The notes under the pieces: generated by a model | Databases searched by the model: none | Told to the model about the DNA's origin: nothing | Seen by the model: the letters and a program-made list of their open reading frames with translations, nothing else | Part shown: piece by piece, positions 1 to 11,293 of the stretch | Position numbering within the stretch: position 1 is the stretch's first letter | Layout: each line of letters begins with the position of its first letter | Origin: Pleurotus ostreatus/Saccharomyces cerevisiae fusant | Taxonomy: Eukaryota; Opisthokonta | Assembly: GCA_024196135.1 (NCBI GenBank) | Contig: JAMQCK010000208.1 | Location: forward strand, 1-38,576 | Length of the DNA stretch: 38,576 nucleotides | Direction: 5' to 3' | Program-made: the position numbers and the translations under genes

Positions 1-360
1 GTCCGGATCGCGAGGGCGCGTACGAGCGGGTTCGGGTCGTCCGTGTCCTTGACGAAGGTATTGACAGCGAGGATGACGAGTTCGGGCTGCGTCTTCGCGT
101 AGTTCATGAGGTATAGGTATACGAGCTTCTTCTGCTCGAGATCGTCCGTCTGCATGTTCTTGAGCACATCGGGGAATAGACCGCTGACATCTGGGGGGAA
201 TGAGTGTCGCGCTTGCATCTCGGGCTGACCACGCACCTTTGCCGACGGTCATGGACGCTATAGTCCTCTTGATAGCATCCTTGCGCTTCTCTCGGTACTC
301 GCTGTTGAGGTCGACGCTGAGTTCGTAGTTTTCGCCCTTGCGTGGCGCGCGGAAGCTCAT
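1..360 (-). CDS. APL2: Beta-adaptin (AP-1 complex beta subunit), N-terminal part, cut by window edge
   Basis: Large beta subunit of a clathrin adaptor complex, which selects cargo and recruits clathrin at trans-Golgi/endosome membranes. Two exons are visible: 360-237 and 190-1, joined across a 46-base GT..AG intron (236-191) that keeps frame. The start is the ATG at 360. The 41 residues of exon 1 include TIASMTVGK; exon 2 continues [20 protein letters not shown] and later [13 protein letters not shown] and [11 protein letters not shown]. These are the hallmark first helices of the adaptin trunk shared by beta-1 and beta-2 adaptins. The remainder (several hundred residues) lies beyond base 1. 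AP-1 is chosen over AP-2 on general resemblance only; family membership is very secure, the exact complex less so. Confidence 0.9.
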   Translation of the reverse strand, partial: MSFRAPRKGENYELSVDLNSEYREKRKDAIKRTIASMTVGKGAWSARDASATLIPPRCQRSIPRCAQEHADGRSRAEEARIPIPHELREDAARTRHPRCQYLRQGHGRPEPARTRPRDPD

Positions 361-930
361 GGTGGGGGATTAGGACAAGGGGCGCGGATGGGCGTCGATA
401 GTGAGGACTGTCGTATATGAGATAGCTATACAACAAGCGCTGGAAATTACAGGACTCTGGACATGAGCGGCGGGGACGAGGAGATGCTTGCGCACGAAGG
501 AACCAATTTCGGTGTTTTGCAGGTCGCCGGTTCGAATCCGTGACTTTCTCTCCAAGTCTCGGAGGTTTTGACCTAAGTGCGAGCTTCGGTGAAGACGCTG
601 GGCGACTGTGTTGTTATATGGCGACTAAGAAGCAATGAATACTGTTGTCTGTTGTCCGACGAGGAAGGGCGTGACGAGTGATGCTAGTCACATCAACCGT
701 GACAGTGGACGTTGGCGCCAGGGATGACTTGCACGGAAGATGACAGAAGAGGTGCTTTGAGCACAAGAGGAAAGCATTGATTTTACAGTCTGTACGCATT
801 GTCCGGTGTCATAAAATGTCGTCGAAGATACAGTGATTCTATATGTAGGATATGCAATATCCACCAGGTCTAAATCCCCCGAGAAAAAGTAAAAGAAATA
901 GCGATGTACAACAGAGGAATTGTGTACGCA
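361..930. other. Intergenic region between the adaptin start and the RVSF-protein stop
   Basis: It should hold the beta-adaptin promoter and the 3' region of the next minus-strand gene. No convincing coding frame was seen. A tRNA B-box-like string, GGTTCGAATCC, lies at 529-539 but no cloverleaf can be folded around it. Confidence 0.5.
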
Positions 931-1676
931 TTATTCATCCTCTGCAAATTTCCTAGACGGACGAGAGTGTAGATTGTAGGGTTCAGATACGCGCCTGGCC
1001 TTGACGCGTCGGTCGCCCCCGATAACAGCGATATCATCAGTGAACGAGACGCGCTTCCGCTTCGCCTTGTTCAGCCCACACTTCCGGCCCATGTCGCGGA
1101 CGAGCGAGTCCATTTCGTCGCCCGGAAGCAGGAGAATTCCGGGGCCTATGACGGGTGGTGGGTAGCTGGTGGGGCGGGGCTTGTTCAACTTAGACTCCTG
1201 GGCCTGTATCTGCGAGACTTCATCGAATTCCATGAGCTGGACTGATCCAGAGGGCTTTCGCCTCAGCGCAGGTTCTGAAGGCATGATAGAGCTGCTGAAG
1301 TCAGTAGACGCCAGTGACTTCGAGAACTTCCGACTCACTGTGCACGATCCTGAGGGTAGTGGGTGGTCTTCGGCGGAGTAGTTATGACGGGGGATGGTTT
1401 GCGCTGAGCGTGGCGACCGCTGTTGGACCTTCTGAGGGGCACTCGTCTGCTAGGACCAGCCTGTTCGAGAAAATTCAGGGGATATTTCAGGACGATAGAC
1501 GCAACGCCAACCTCCGCAGTCAAGCTTGTGTCCGTGTTCAAGGGGCTTGCCTGCCACCGACTGCCACTCGAGTGACTTGGTAGCCCACTCCTAGCGCTGA
1601 GGATAGTCTGAGGTTCGAGTGGCATGCCCATATTTCCGACGGTGGTGGCAGGAGACAAAGTAGAAACGTGGGCCAT
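931..1676 (-). CDS. Hypothetical basic protein with RVSF (PP1-docking-like) motif
   Basis: No family is recognised. Two exons, 1676-1339 and 1294-931, are separated by a 44-base intron with GTGAGT donor and TTCAG acceptor; the join is in frame (phase 2) and ends at TAA 931-933. With the ATG at 1676 the protein has 233 residues. It is rich in Ser, Pro and Arg and looks disordered. Near the C terminus (about residue 194) stands KRVSF, matching the known [K/R]-x0-1-[V/I]-x-F docking motif for protein phosphatase 1, surrounded by basic clusters that could be a nuclear localisation signal. The frame stays open upstream of the chosen ATG to beyond 1919 without another ATG, so an upstream exon is possible. 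Coding status is supported by the clean intron and long open frame; function is unknown. Confidence 0.55.
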
Positions 1677-2191
1677 GCGAACAATAGACGCCGGTTCAAG
1701 CGTCGCGGATGTGGCGATGCCGGGCAGCGATCTGGGGCGGGGCCTTTGTGGCGTGTGGGGGCCGGTCTGCGCGATGTTTCTGAACCGCAATGGGTGGTCC
1801 GCAGAGGGGTAGCTAAGGTGGTTTGCGGGGAGCCTGATGATGGACGAAGGAGACGACGCGCACCACGTTCTGCGAAATGTTGAACACTGCCGCCCGGGCC
1901 GGCCGCCGATATGATGACCACGTGACGTTCACGCGCAGTTCAACAGGCTTAACATTGGGCCCACCGCTTATGTAGTGTATTTCACTTTACTAGCTGGTAT
2001 ATTTATTCGAGTCCCTGTACTGCGTAGACCGCAATGGCAGCCAAGTGGAGAAACCTGGTCAGCCGCTGGGTCTCGCAGACAAGATCTCGTTCATGAATCC
2101 GCGTCCACGGTCTTCTCGCCAGCTCATACCTGTCGCACGAGCACTCAAAAGCTCTCCTCGCCGCCAAAATCACAGAGTCAGCGTTCATACA
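1677..2191. promoter_or_regulatory. Divergent intergenic region, no defined element
   Basis: Lies between a minus-strand and a plus-strand gene and so probably holds both promoters. An AT-rich patch near 1975-2005 (TATTTATTCG at about 1998) could be a core promoter of the plus-strand gene. Part of 1677-1920 may be an upstream exon of the minus-strand gene. Nothing firmer was found. Confidence 0.3.
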
Positions 2192-2601
2192 ATGAAGAGA
2201 TCAAACGACGAGTTCGAAGTGAGGGGCCCCGACGCAGATGAATCAATAGACTGGGCCGCCCGCAGCGCGCACTACATGAGATACAAGGAAAAACAAGGTA
2301 CAGTATCCTTCCGCCAGCATATCCAGATCCGGGGTCCCGCACAGAAAAAATCCAGGTAGATAGGAAGTCTCCAGAAGGAGTTGGAGGTGGAAAAAATTAC
2401 TCACTACCGCCGAAGCAACAGTGGAATCCGGTCACCGAGGTGACTGTACGACAGCCGCCTCGGAAGGGATTGTCTGCTGGAGCGCTGGCGCGTCCAGGGC
2501 CTAAGGGCGCACCCGAACGCGAGGCTTGGCTTTTCTGTGGCTTTTCTGGGGAGAGAAATATCAGCCCACGAGCTGCGAAGCGAGAGCATACCGAAGTATA
2601 G
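2192..2601 (+). CDS. Small hypothetical protein, two exons
   Basis: Not recognised. Exon 1 (2192-2297) starts MKRSNDEFEVRG and encodes 35 residues. A 47-base intron (GTACAG...CACAG) follows, then exon 2 (2345-2601) reads 257 bases to TAG at 2599-2601, giving 120 residues. The product is hydrophilic, with a Lys/Gln-rich start and a Pro/Arg-rich middle (NYSLPPKQQWNPVTE), and has no signal peptide or membrane segment. It may extend through another intron, since further short open stretches lie at 2627-2745. Those overlap the dispersed repeat that begins near 2630, so I stop at the first in-frame TAG. Support is only the start context, one plausible intron and the open frame; it could be a chance frame or a gene truncated by the repeat. 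Confidence 0.35.
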
Positions 2602-2629
2602 GTGAAGGCGATTGGCCGCTAGTAGAGTA

Positions 2630-4250
2630 TTGTACGACCGCACTTCTGGCTCGAGCGCGCCGATGAGAGGTGGACCGACCGACGTGAGGAAGAGAGACAC
2701 TACGTGAGAGGTAACGATAGCCCATTGCGACTTGAGCGCTAGTCCTTGGATCGGCGTCGAATGTCGTGGAAGGGGATTCCTTGGCCTGACGACCTTATTG
2801 CGCCACCGCGCGGGTAAAATTGTGTTGGACGACGCCGGTTCCCGATAGCTCATCGGATTGTCGGTTTGAGAAAAGAGCCTCCACTGCACCTGGGATCTCA
2901 TTACCACTTGACGGCTGGGGCCTGAGGCGTTGCGCTGACCGAGCGTGGACGTCGGCGAAATCTAACGAAGACAGTCAGAGGTGAGACCATGAGGCGACGG
3001 CAACAGCGCACCATTAGGCCGCCCGATGTCCGTGTCAATGTGCGAGCTCCTGTGGACATTGACGCTCTTGCGTGGCATCGGAGGGTGGAGGAAGTCGAAG
3101 ACTCAACGGCGATGAGGTCTGGATCCGAAGATCAATGGCAAGGACGCGACGAATAATGAGTTCTCACACCTTTCGCTGCCCGCGTCCCACTACATTGGGC
3201 TCAGCCAGAAATTCAATGACGCATTTACGAAGCGTCGGAAAGTCGAAAGGCGGTGTCGAATGAAAGCCAACTTGAGGGGCTATTGAGGGGCGGACTATTG
3301 AGGTTCACTACTCCTACGACATTGAGGAGACCCCCGTGGACATTGACGCTCTTGCGTGGCGTCGGCGCTTCAAGATTCAAGAGCGTCGACGAGATCTGCT
3401 AATCAGGTTAGTAACGAGAATTAGAGCAAGGGTAAGTCGCGCACCATTGGCCACCCGAGGTCCGCCACATTGGGCGCCCGAAAGAACATTGATACACTTG
3501 CGACGCATCGTCATCTTGCCAAGAAGACGAAGCCGAGGCAGTCTGGTGATATATTTCAGCGAACAGAACACGCAGAGCGCTCAAATGACTCACCATTGAG
3601 GTGCCCGGGAGCAGTGGCATTGGGCCAACTCGAGGTACTTGAAATTGATGCACTTGCCAGCATCGCGAGGTTGAGCGAAGCACTTGCCGTGGACTTGAGC
3701 AAGTCTAGTGATGAGGTTGAGCAAGAAAACTAGGTACGATTGTCGGATGGCGCACCATTGAGGAGCCCGAACGCGAGGGCATTGGGCTACCTCGGGATGA
3801 GTCGCTGGCACTTACGAGCCGGCGGCGGCTTGAAGGTTGCATTTGAGTCGAGAATATCTAGCGGCCAAGGTCAGCAACGAGATCGTTCGATGCCACTTGG
3901 CTGGCGCACCATCGGGCTGTCCCCTCGTCGTAGCATTGGGCTAGCCGGAGAAAACATTGACGGCGCTTGCGAGCCATCGGTGCCGTTGGTGTCGGAGTCG
4001 CAGTCGAGGGTGGGCAGACGTGGTCGGCACAGGGAATGCGGGATGAGGGGAAGAGACAAGCCAGGGTGCCCATCAAAGCGCAACCACGCGCCTCTATTTA
4101 TGGCGCTCTCTTTGCCATCAATGACCAAAAGGGGAAGCACCACATGGCTATCACGTTACTGGCGTCTGTTCGACTTTGAGTTGACAGACGTAGACCGGGC
4201 CACAGCACAGAGGAAAGCAGAAAGGGTGATGAAGAACATACAATAGACAG
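2630..4250 (+). repeat. Dispersed degenerate repeat element, copy A
   Basis: About 1.6 kb whose reverse complement reappears, diverged, at about 30125-31310 (copy B). Shared blocks run in the same order: a block containing CATTGCGACTTG near 2722; a block around CACCGCGCGGG near 2813; a stretch around CCACTTGACGGCTGGGGC near 2905; the 150-base tandem units (about 3000-3990); and a distal block with TATTTATGG near 4097 and GGCTRTCACGTTRYTGG near 4145. No terminal inverted repeat or target duplication was recognised and no long open frame is conserved. It reads as a decayed gene or a non-autonomous element present at least twice in inverted orientation. Confidence 0.65.
3000..3990 (+). repeat. 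Diverged tandem repeat, period about 150-160 bases, inside copy A
   Basis: The signature GCGCACCAT (or one mismatch) recurs at 3006, 3439, 3588 (ACTCACCAT), 3750 and 3904. Successive spacings are 149, 162 and 154 bases, and the 433-base gap between the first two equals roughly three units. Each unit also carries a GCATTGGGC-like stretch about 30 bases later and a GACATTGACGCTCTTGCG-like stretch before the next unit (3053, 3336 and 3955). Units are strongly diverged, so the array is old. Confidence 0.6.
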
Positions 4251-4698
4251 ACGGAAGCTGACGCTCCGTACAGGAGCTTTCTGGTAGATTGATAAACTGG
4301 CAAGCTATACCCTCAGTGAAAGGAGTGCCCAAAAGTCGACCGCCGGTCTAGTAGTATCGCCACGCTGCGCGACTTGCTGCTTTTCACGTGACCATCATCT
4401 TCCGAACTGTGACCGTCACACAGTTGACTTACCAGCAGCGGCCTGTGGGCTTGGCCAGAGGCATCAAATTACGTGCAATCTGCTACTATCTATCTCAACT
4501 CTGCAAGATTTCTTGCTTCATGTCGCATAACTAAGCTAGTCATTGGATGCTTGACAGGAGTGTAGTTCAAAAAGGTAAATTCAGTAAAATGAGTATCCGA
4601 TACACGGTTTCTTATTGTAGTAAGCTAAATGTGTTTTCTCGTGTCTTTCTGGGGGGGGGGAAGCTCACGGTCGCCTCAGCAATCGCAGCTCGTGCGAG
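4251..4698. other. Intergenic, downstream of the MYND gene
   Basis: AT-richer sequence with a run of nine G at about 4651-4659. A CACGTG E-box-like hexamer lies at about 4386. It should contain the 3' untranslated region of the minus-strand MYND gene. No gene was seen. Confidence 0.4.
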
Positions 4699-6001
4699 TC
4701 AATGAGCCTCCGTTTGAGCTTTCCTGCAGACAATCTTGTGCGACGGCCAAGCCATACGTTGGCTGGGAAAGTGTTCACGGTAAGGTCCTTCGAAAGGAGA
4801 CACTGGTGTCATTCAGATACTCACCACTCTCGCCCGCAGTAGTACACGAGCTTGCACTTTGAGCACAACATCAGATGCTTCGCCTCCTTCGGCGCCTCGC
4901 AGTATGCGCACTGCCGCGCGTTCGCCTCCAGCCACGCCTTGCTGACCTCCGGCCGGTCGTCCTTCGTGCCGAGGACCTGGTCGCGCACACTGGGTTTACC
5001 ATCCTTCCTTTTCGTGCTGTAATTTCCGCGCGCCACTGTGTTGTCGATTTTCTCGAGCTCGCTAGGAAGCAGCGTCGGCATGAACTTCTCGCGCGTGACC
5101 TGGAAAATGGGCGGCTGGCCGGGCGTGCGGTAGTCCCCGGCCAGTTGCTTCATGTTGTCGAGGAACTCGGGGCTGAGGGCGTAGTCTTGTGTGGGGGTGA
5201 CGTACGTTGCGCGGACCCTGGTAACGGAGTAAGTGGGGTTCGAAAAGAGGATAGGTTAGAAGAGGAGAGGACGGGAAAAGTATGAATTCAGCGCAGTAAA
5301 GAGAGGTCCATACCACTTCGGCTCATTCCCCCAATCCCATTCGCCGTGGAGGTAGACGAGGAGGGACATCAACCGGTCGGCTTGATATTTTGTGAGTGCA
5401 TCGTAGTCGTGATGGGAGTAGTTGCCGCAGTTGCAGGTCTCAGGGAAGATCATGACGAGGAGGAAGCGCGAGAGGGTCATATCGGTGAAGAGGAGGTGAC
5501 CCCAGTCGCGCTGCGGGAGCGATGGGTGTAAGTAGGTTATACGTGTACGTGGTTGTCTGGGAGCGCATACCGGTCGCTTGGCTGAAGCCTTGACGATCTA
5601 TAGGGCAAAGGACGGGAGATATCAGCAACTGACGTTGCACGCGAAAAAATAGCGGCAGACCTCGTACTTGTACAGGATTGGCGCCCATTCAGCGTCGTAC
5701 TTGAGATCTGCATGCGTCTCGCACCAGAACGAGACCTGGTCGAGTATTGACCTCCGTGCCATGAACTCTTCCTTGGTGAGATCTGGAGCGTTGTCGGGAT
5801 GTCCGTAAAACTTTTGCGTGACGTCGTTCATTGAGACGCCGAAGTCGGTGCACTGCACGAGCTTCCGGGTCGCGCACGTTTCTGACCGGTTGATCATCAT
5901 GTTGGGGGAGAAGCTGGCGGACAGTGAGCATCTGCATACGATCCTTTCAGCTCGCAGGCGCACTAGGGCAGGCCAGAAAACGCGGAGGCGAGGTCGTCCA
6001 T
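4699..6001 (-). CDS. MYND-type zinc finger protein
   Basis: Six exons read in one frame: 6001-5964, 5913-5634, 5597-5571, 5510-5314, 5217-4825 and 4762-4699, all introns GT..AG (36-96 bases), giving 332 residues. The last 50 residues are a complete MYND finger: CAYC, then CSKC, then YYCGREC spanning the last intron (TG|C), and finally WPSHKIVC, so all Cys/His ligands are present. MYND fingers bind proline-rich partner motifs, and many fungal proteins use a C-terminal one. The rest (for example MINRSETCATRKL and NYSHHDYDALTKYQADRL) matches no domain I can name. The start at 6001 is the first in-frame ATG of that exon. The frame is open and coding-like upstream (LTYENIFAYLKKLSKAAG), so the true N terminus may be longer. 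Confidence 0.75.
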
Positions 6002-6337
6002 CTTGGAAGTTTGCTCGAGGACACCCGCGGCTTTCGACAATTTTTTCAGATACGCAAAGATGTTTTCATATGTCAGAAGCTCTCAGTCTTCTTGCCCTTT
6101 GACGACAGAAACCGCCAACGGTGATCAAAGATCCAAAGATGACAGCTGGGGCAAAGAACGCCGGATCAGTCTCAAAGAGGCAGGCATTGTATTTACGTAA
6201 CTCCGTGCCGAAGCCGCCGAGGCTGACAAAGCCGTGATGGGCAGGACGGACCGGCACGCCGGCGCCCCCGCTCAGAGTTTTTCCACGGACGACGGCGGAT
6301 CCAAAACTTCTCTTCGTCGACGGCGACGACGACGACG
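6002..6337. promoter_or_regulatory. Divergent region between MYND gene and RPO41, possibly with 5' exons of the MYND gene
   Basis: On the minus strand an open stretch upstream of 6001 can be chained through two possible introns (GTAAAT...CCCAG at about 6198-6148, and GTTGGC...GAGAG at about 6118-6079) to HGFVSLGGFGTEL, but no ATG was found in that frame. Any bidirectional promoter between the two genes is therefore at most about 340 bases. No TATA box was seen. Confidence 0.35.
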
Positions 6338-9300
6338 ATGATCATCCGCGGAGCACGTAGCAAGGCGGCGAGGACCACTTTACTGTCGGCTTCTCACTCC
6401 CGCTTCTACTCACGACCCTCAAAACCGGCGAACGCGCCAGCCTTCGCCGCACACCATGCTCACCAAGACCTCTCCCTCCCGTTCTTTAACACCTCCCCCT
6501 CGTCGTCGTCGACCACGTCGGCGGAGATGGCATCCTTCCTGACACGAGAAGGGCCCTACTCCGTTCTCCCACCGCCATTACCGACCGCGCAACCATCAGC
6601 TGCTACTCCGTCCCCAACAACTCCCGAACCCGAGACGTGGTATACCGACACGCAGACGCAGGACCTGCTCGCTGTCATCAATGCCTGTCTTCACAACCTG
6701 TACGACGTTCAGCGCGCGAAGAGTATATTCGACCGCATGCGCGAACGGCCCAATCACCCTGGACTCGATACCCGCGTCTACAACGCCTTCATCCACGCCT
6801 ACATCAACATGGCCACGACGAAGGATACGGGAAACCGGGAGTACTGGGTAGAAGGTGCTTGGGAGCTGTACGAGGTGATGAAGACGGGGGACAACGACCG
6901 AATACTGCCCAACGCCGGCACATATGCAGCGCTGCTCGTTGCCTGGGTCAGGTGTGTTCGCTGCTTTCCGTGTCGCGTGATCGGGGCTTATATGCGCTTG
7001 CAGGTTCAATCCAGATAGCAAGGCGCCCGTGAACACCGACCTGGCGACGAAGCCAAGCGTACTACTTGCGACATTAGTTGAGCGCGGACTCTCCGTCGAA
7101 AAGGTCGTTGCCCACCCGTTCATCACCTCCGACGAGGAGGCCGCCGAGCTCGTTCGTATGCTTACCAAGGTCGCATATGAAAACGGCATGTCCAAGACTG
7201 TCGCCGAACTCACGACCGTCGAGTCTGTCGGCTCTTCCTTCCCTGACGTGCTCGAAGGCGTCCCCGATGTGCGGCCAGTCGAGCTCGAGCGAATACAGAA
7301 GGACGAGATGAATCCGGACGGTCCGCCCAAGAAAGTCTCCGAAATGCCCTTCAACCTGTCCAATCTCCGCAAGCACCTTTCCCAAATCACTCTTGCCCGC
7401 CGCGTCTTGCCCGAAGACCTCGTCGCTCGCCAGAAGCTGATCGAGGACTCCGTCTACGACGTCGCAAGACAACGGCTCCAGCACGAGTACGAGCAGATGA
7501 AGAACCTCGAGGCCGGCAAGGGCCAGGGGCTGAAGGACAAGCGCATCCAGCGCTGGATGTGGGAGTGGCACATGAAGCTTCGCGAGCGGATAGGCACGGA
7601 GATCAAGAACATCACCGCCTTCGAGAAGAAGAACTACTCGTACGGCCGGCCCAAGGCGCACCTCAAGTACCAGGCCGAGATGATCTCCCCGTACCTCGCG
7701 CTTGTCAATGCCGAGCGCCTCTCACTCCTCACCATCATGGAGCTGATGACGCTGCACGACACGGGCGGCGTCACCGACGGCATGAAGACCGCGCGCGCCG
7801 TTATCGCGGTTGGCAAGGCCGTCGAGGCGGAGTACAAGGCGCAGATGTGCAAGCGGAACCATATTGCGGTGCCGTCGAGCACTCGCTCGTCCGATATCTC
7901 GGTCTTCTCGAACCTCGGGTACTCCAACTTGCAGGAGCGCCGCGTTGCTGCTGCACGTCTGATGGAGGATGGGGAGGCGTGGACTGCGCCCTGGTCGGTG
8001 CACACGCGCGCACGGGTCGGTGGCGTTCTGATCGATTGCCTGATGGACACGGCGAAGGTGCAGCGGACGGCGGTGGACAAGAAGGACGGGAAGATCCTCA
8101 CTGAGGAGCAGCCGGCCTTCTACCACAGCTACGAGTATGTGCAGGGCCAGCGGCTGGGTGTGATCAAACTTAACCAGGAGGTCGCCGCGCACATGGCGAA
8201 CGAGTGGACGATCGACACCGTGCACCCGCGTCATCTGCCCATGCTGGTCAAGCCGAAGCCGTGGTTGAACTACAACGATGGCGGGTACTTGTACCACAAG
8301 AGTGCGTCGCTTGTCCTTCTCACTGCCTTGACTGTGCTAACATATATGCAGCGTACGCCATGCGGTTCAAGGGTTCGCGTGAGCAGCAGGCGTATCTCAA
8401 GCACGCGTCGGACGCTGGTCAGTGCGAGTTGGTGTACGCTGGCTTGGATGTCTTGGGCAGCACGCCGTGGAAGATCAATCGGAAGATCTTCGACGTCGTC
8501 CTCGAGGTGTGGAACCGCGGCGACCGCTGGGGGAAGCTCCCGCCCGCCACTTTTGACGAGCCTGAGCCCGAGGCGTTGCCGCCAGATGCGGACTCGCGGA
8601 AGCGCGCGGACTGGTCGCACGCGATGAAGCTCTACAACCAGGCCAAGCAGTCGAATCACAGTCACAGGTGTAGTGTGAACTACAAGATTGAGATTGCTCG
8701 GACAGTGCGTGTCACTTCTTGATTTTCCGCCTGCATATGTGCTAACAGAAATACCATAGTTCCTCGGCGAGACCTTCTACCAGCCCCACAACCTCGACTT
8801 CCGTGGTCGCGCATACCCCGTCCCCCCTCACTTGAACCACATCGGCGACGACTTGTCTCGCGGGCTGCTCATGTTCGCGGAGAAGAAGCCCCTCGGCGAG
8901 CGCGGCTTCCGCTGGCTCAAGATCCACATCGCCAACTTGTACGGCTTCGACAAGGCCTCCTTTGACGAGCGCGTGCAGTGGGTCGAGGACCGCCTGGCGG
9001 ATGTGTACGACTCAGCGAACAACCCCATTAACGGCAAGCGTTGGTGGCTCGAGGCCGACGACCCCTGGCAGTGCCTCGCAGCTTCCATGGAACTGCGCGA
9101 CGCGATCGAGAGCGGTGACCCGCTGGCGTTTGAGAGTTCGCTGCCGGTGCATCAGGACGGGACGTGTAACGGTCTGCAGCACTACGCCGCGCTCGGCGGT
9201 GACCCTGAGGGTGCGGCCCAGGTCAACCTCCAGAAGGCGGACCGTCCGTCAGACGTGTACACCTACGTCGGGCGCATGGTCGAGCGCATCATGGAGGAGG

Positions 9301-10606
9301 ACGAGAAGAAGGGCGACCCGATGGCGATCCTGCTTAAGGGCAAGATCTCGCGTAAGGTCGTGAAGCAGACGGTCATGACGACGGTGTATGGTGTCACGTT
9401 CATCGGTGCGCGCGACCAGATCGAGCGTCAGCTGCGCGATCGCAAGGACATTCCTCCGGAGCACTGCTGGGGCGCGGCTACGTATCTAGCCCGCAAGGTA
9501 CGTGCCTTTCACAGTGGCTCTTGACAAGTATGTACTGACAACATTATCAGGTCCTTGCCTGCATTGGCGATCTGTTCTATGGCGCGAAGCACATCATGAC
9601 CTGGCTCAACCTCTGCGCACGTCTCATCGCCAAGTCCATCCCGATGGACCGTCTTCAGGAAATGATCGTTGCAGAGAACGAGCAGGCCAAGGCGAAGCAG
9701 GACAAGCGCAGGCGGAAGGACCTGGGCAGCAAGCACAAGGTTCTCAAGCGCGAACAGATGACCAGCGTGGTGTGGACAACGCCCATGGGTCTCCCGATCG
9801 CGCAGCCGTACCGCAAGGCGACGCGCAAGCAAGTCAAGACCGCGCTGCAGACGGTGCTCATCACGGATCCGAATAGCCTGGCCGAAGTCAACTCGAGCAA
9901 GCAGGCGACCGCCTTCCCGCCCAACTTCATCCACAGCCTGGATGCCACGCACATGATGCTCACCGCGCTCGAATGCCGGCAGCAGGGGCTCACGTTCGCC
10001 TCCGTGCACGACTCGTACTGGACGCACGCGTGCAGCATCGACCAGATGTCGGGCATCATCCGCGACACGTTCATCGCGCTGCACTCGTCCGACGTCCTGA
10101 TGCGCCTGCACAAGGAGTTCCTGACGCGGTATGCGAACTACAAGATCCCGCTGATCAGCCTCGGCGCGCCCAAGTTCATGCGCGACCTCCGCGCGGCGGG
10201 CGCGCGCATCTACTGCACGCCCGAGCAGGCGGAGAAGTTGCAGGGCATCCGCGAGCTGCTTGAGGTCTCGGAGACGGCGACACCCACCGTCGACGAGAGC
10301 AAGGCGCAGGACACCGTGCAGTCGCTGCTCGGCAAGGACGCGGCGGAGCTCGACGACAAGGCGCGCCTGAAGAAGCTCGCGGACATGCTGAACGGGGAGC
10401 CGACGAAGACGACGAAGAAGGTGGCGGAGGACGAGGATGATGTGGAGGTGGAGGACCCGACGGAGGACGTGAGCTCGGTGGACAAGCAGGCGATGGTCGA
10501 CTTGTTGGGCAAGTTCGTGAACTTGACCGACATTTTGCCGCCGCTGCCCCCCAAGGGTACGTTCCGCGTTGAGGACATCAAGGAGTCGCCGTACTTCTTC
10601 TCATAG
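6338..10606 (+). CDS. RPO41: Mitochondrial DNA-directed RNA polymerase
   Basis: Single-subunit, T7-like polymerase that transcribes the mitochondrial genome. Exons 6338-6951, 7004-8301, 8352-8704, 8760-9497 and 9551-10606 join in frame to 1352 residues, normal for fungal Rpo41. The N terminus ([16 protein letters not shown], basic, no acid) is a mitochondrial presequence, followed by a PPR-like segment (about 100-200). The catalytic core is complete: [20 protein letters not shown]; motif [20 protein letters not shown] with the metal-binding Asp at about 888; motif [15 protein letters not shown] (about 953-966, with the Arg, Lys and Tyr of the O helix); motif C VHDSYWTH with the second catalytic Asp at about 1155. 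It ends in PYFFS, as related enzymes end in an aromatic-rich tail. A Lys/Asp/Glu-rich insertion lies at about 1260-1310. No lesion was found. Confidence 0.97.
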
Positions 10607-11293
10607 CGGAACGTGGTCTCTACCTCGCTCGCTTTGCCTCCCCCTTCCACTCCGCTCGTCCCTTCATCACCTCATCTTCTCTGCCACATACCTTACGCAC
10701 GCCCCTCTCGTCTTCGCATGTCAACTTATTCACTAACCTCATTGCCGCTGTCCTACCTGCACCTACTCACAAGTCCCGCTTGCACTTACCACAAGTCTCG
10801 CTCGCACGTACCCACAACTCCACTCATCTGCACATCTGCATGCTATCTCGCAGTCTCCTGGGCCACACATGCATCGTATATATCACTAATTCGGTCAAGC
10901 CCTATGCTTTACCCGGTCGAGCCGTATGCTCAATGTATCTTAGAAGCACATCTAGATAGTATGGAAGGAAAAAAATGCCAAGTTGACGATAGTCCATGGA
11001 GCTGGAACTTCGAAGAATCGCAAGCCTGAAGTACGAATCGATTGTCGATGGAGGTGAAGCTGTGTTTAGCTATGTTTGGCCGCGCGTGACAGTCGGCAAA
11101 TACCGCTGCTTAGGGGTTCTGGCCAACATTCCTGCGTAAACGGTGACAATTCTTTCAAGTCCTACCGCTCAATGTAGTCCGCTCGCTATAAGCGTTCATT
11201 GCTTTCAATCTACAAGCTGGGTATGGTCGCACCGGGGTATATGCACAAATTAAGACCCGCGCTCAGGAAGCACAGATACCAAACATCCCCTTC
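10607..11293. other. Convergent intergenic region
   Basis: Pyrimidine-rich sequence just after the RPO41 stop (10615-10820) is probably its 3' untranslated region, followed by AT-richer DNA. It separates two convergent genes. No coding frame or repeat was recognised. Confidence 0.45.

Noticed and set aside
529..539. Perfect tRNA B-box consensus GGTTCGAATCC (plus strand)
   Set aside because: Only three of five T-stem pairs form, and no matching acceptor 5' strand, A box or anticodon arm was found upstream; at best a tRNA relic.
2404..2907. 167-codon minus-strand frame
   Set aside because: Overlaps the dispersed repeat and the small plus-strand gene; no domain, and the frame is not kept in copy B.
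4118..4246. Similar short frames MTKRG..WLSRYWRLF (copy A) and MTERG..WLSRCWPLF (copy B)
   Set aside because: The similarity is explained by nucleotide homology of the repeat; the frames are short and diverge at once outside the conserved block.
10613..11029. 138-codon plus-strand frame after RPO41
   Set aside because: Starts seven bases after the RPO41 stop in the pyrimidine-rich 3' region; composition is Ser/Thr/Leu-biased and no intron or domain supports it.
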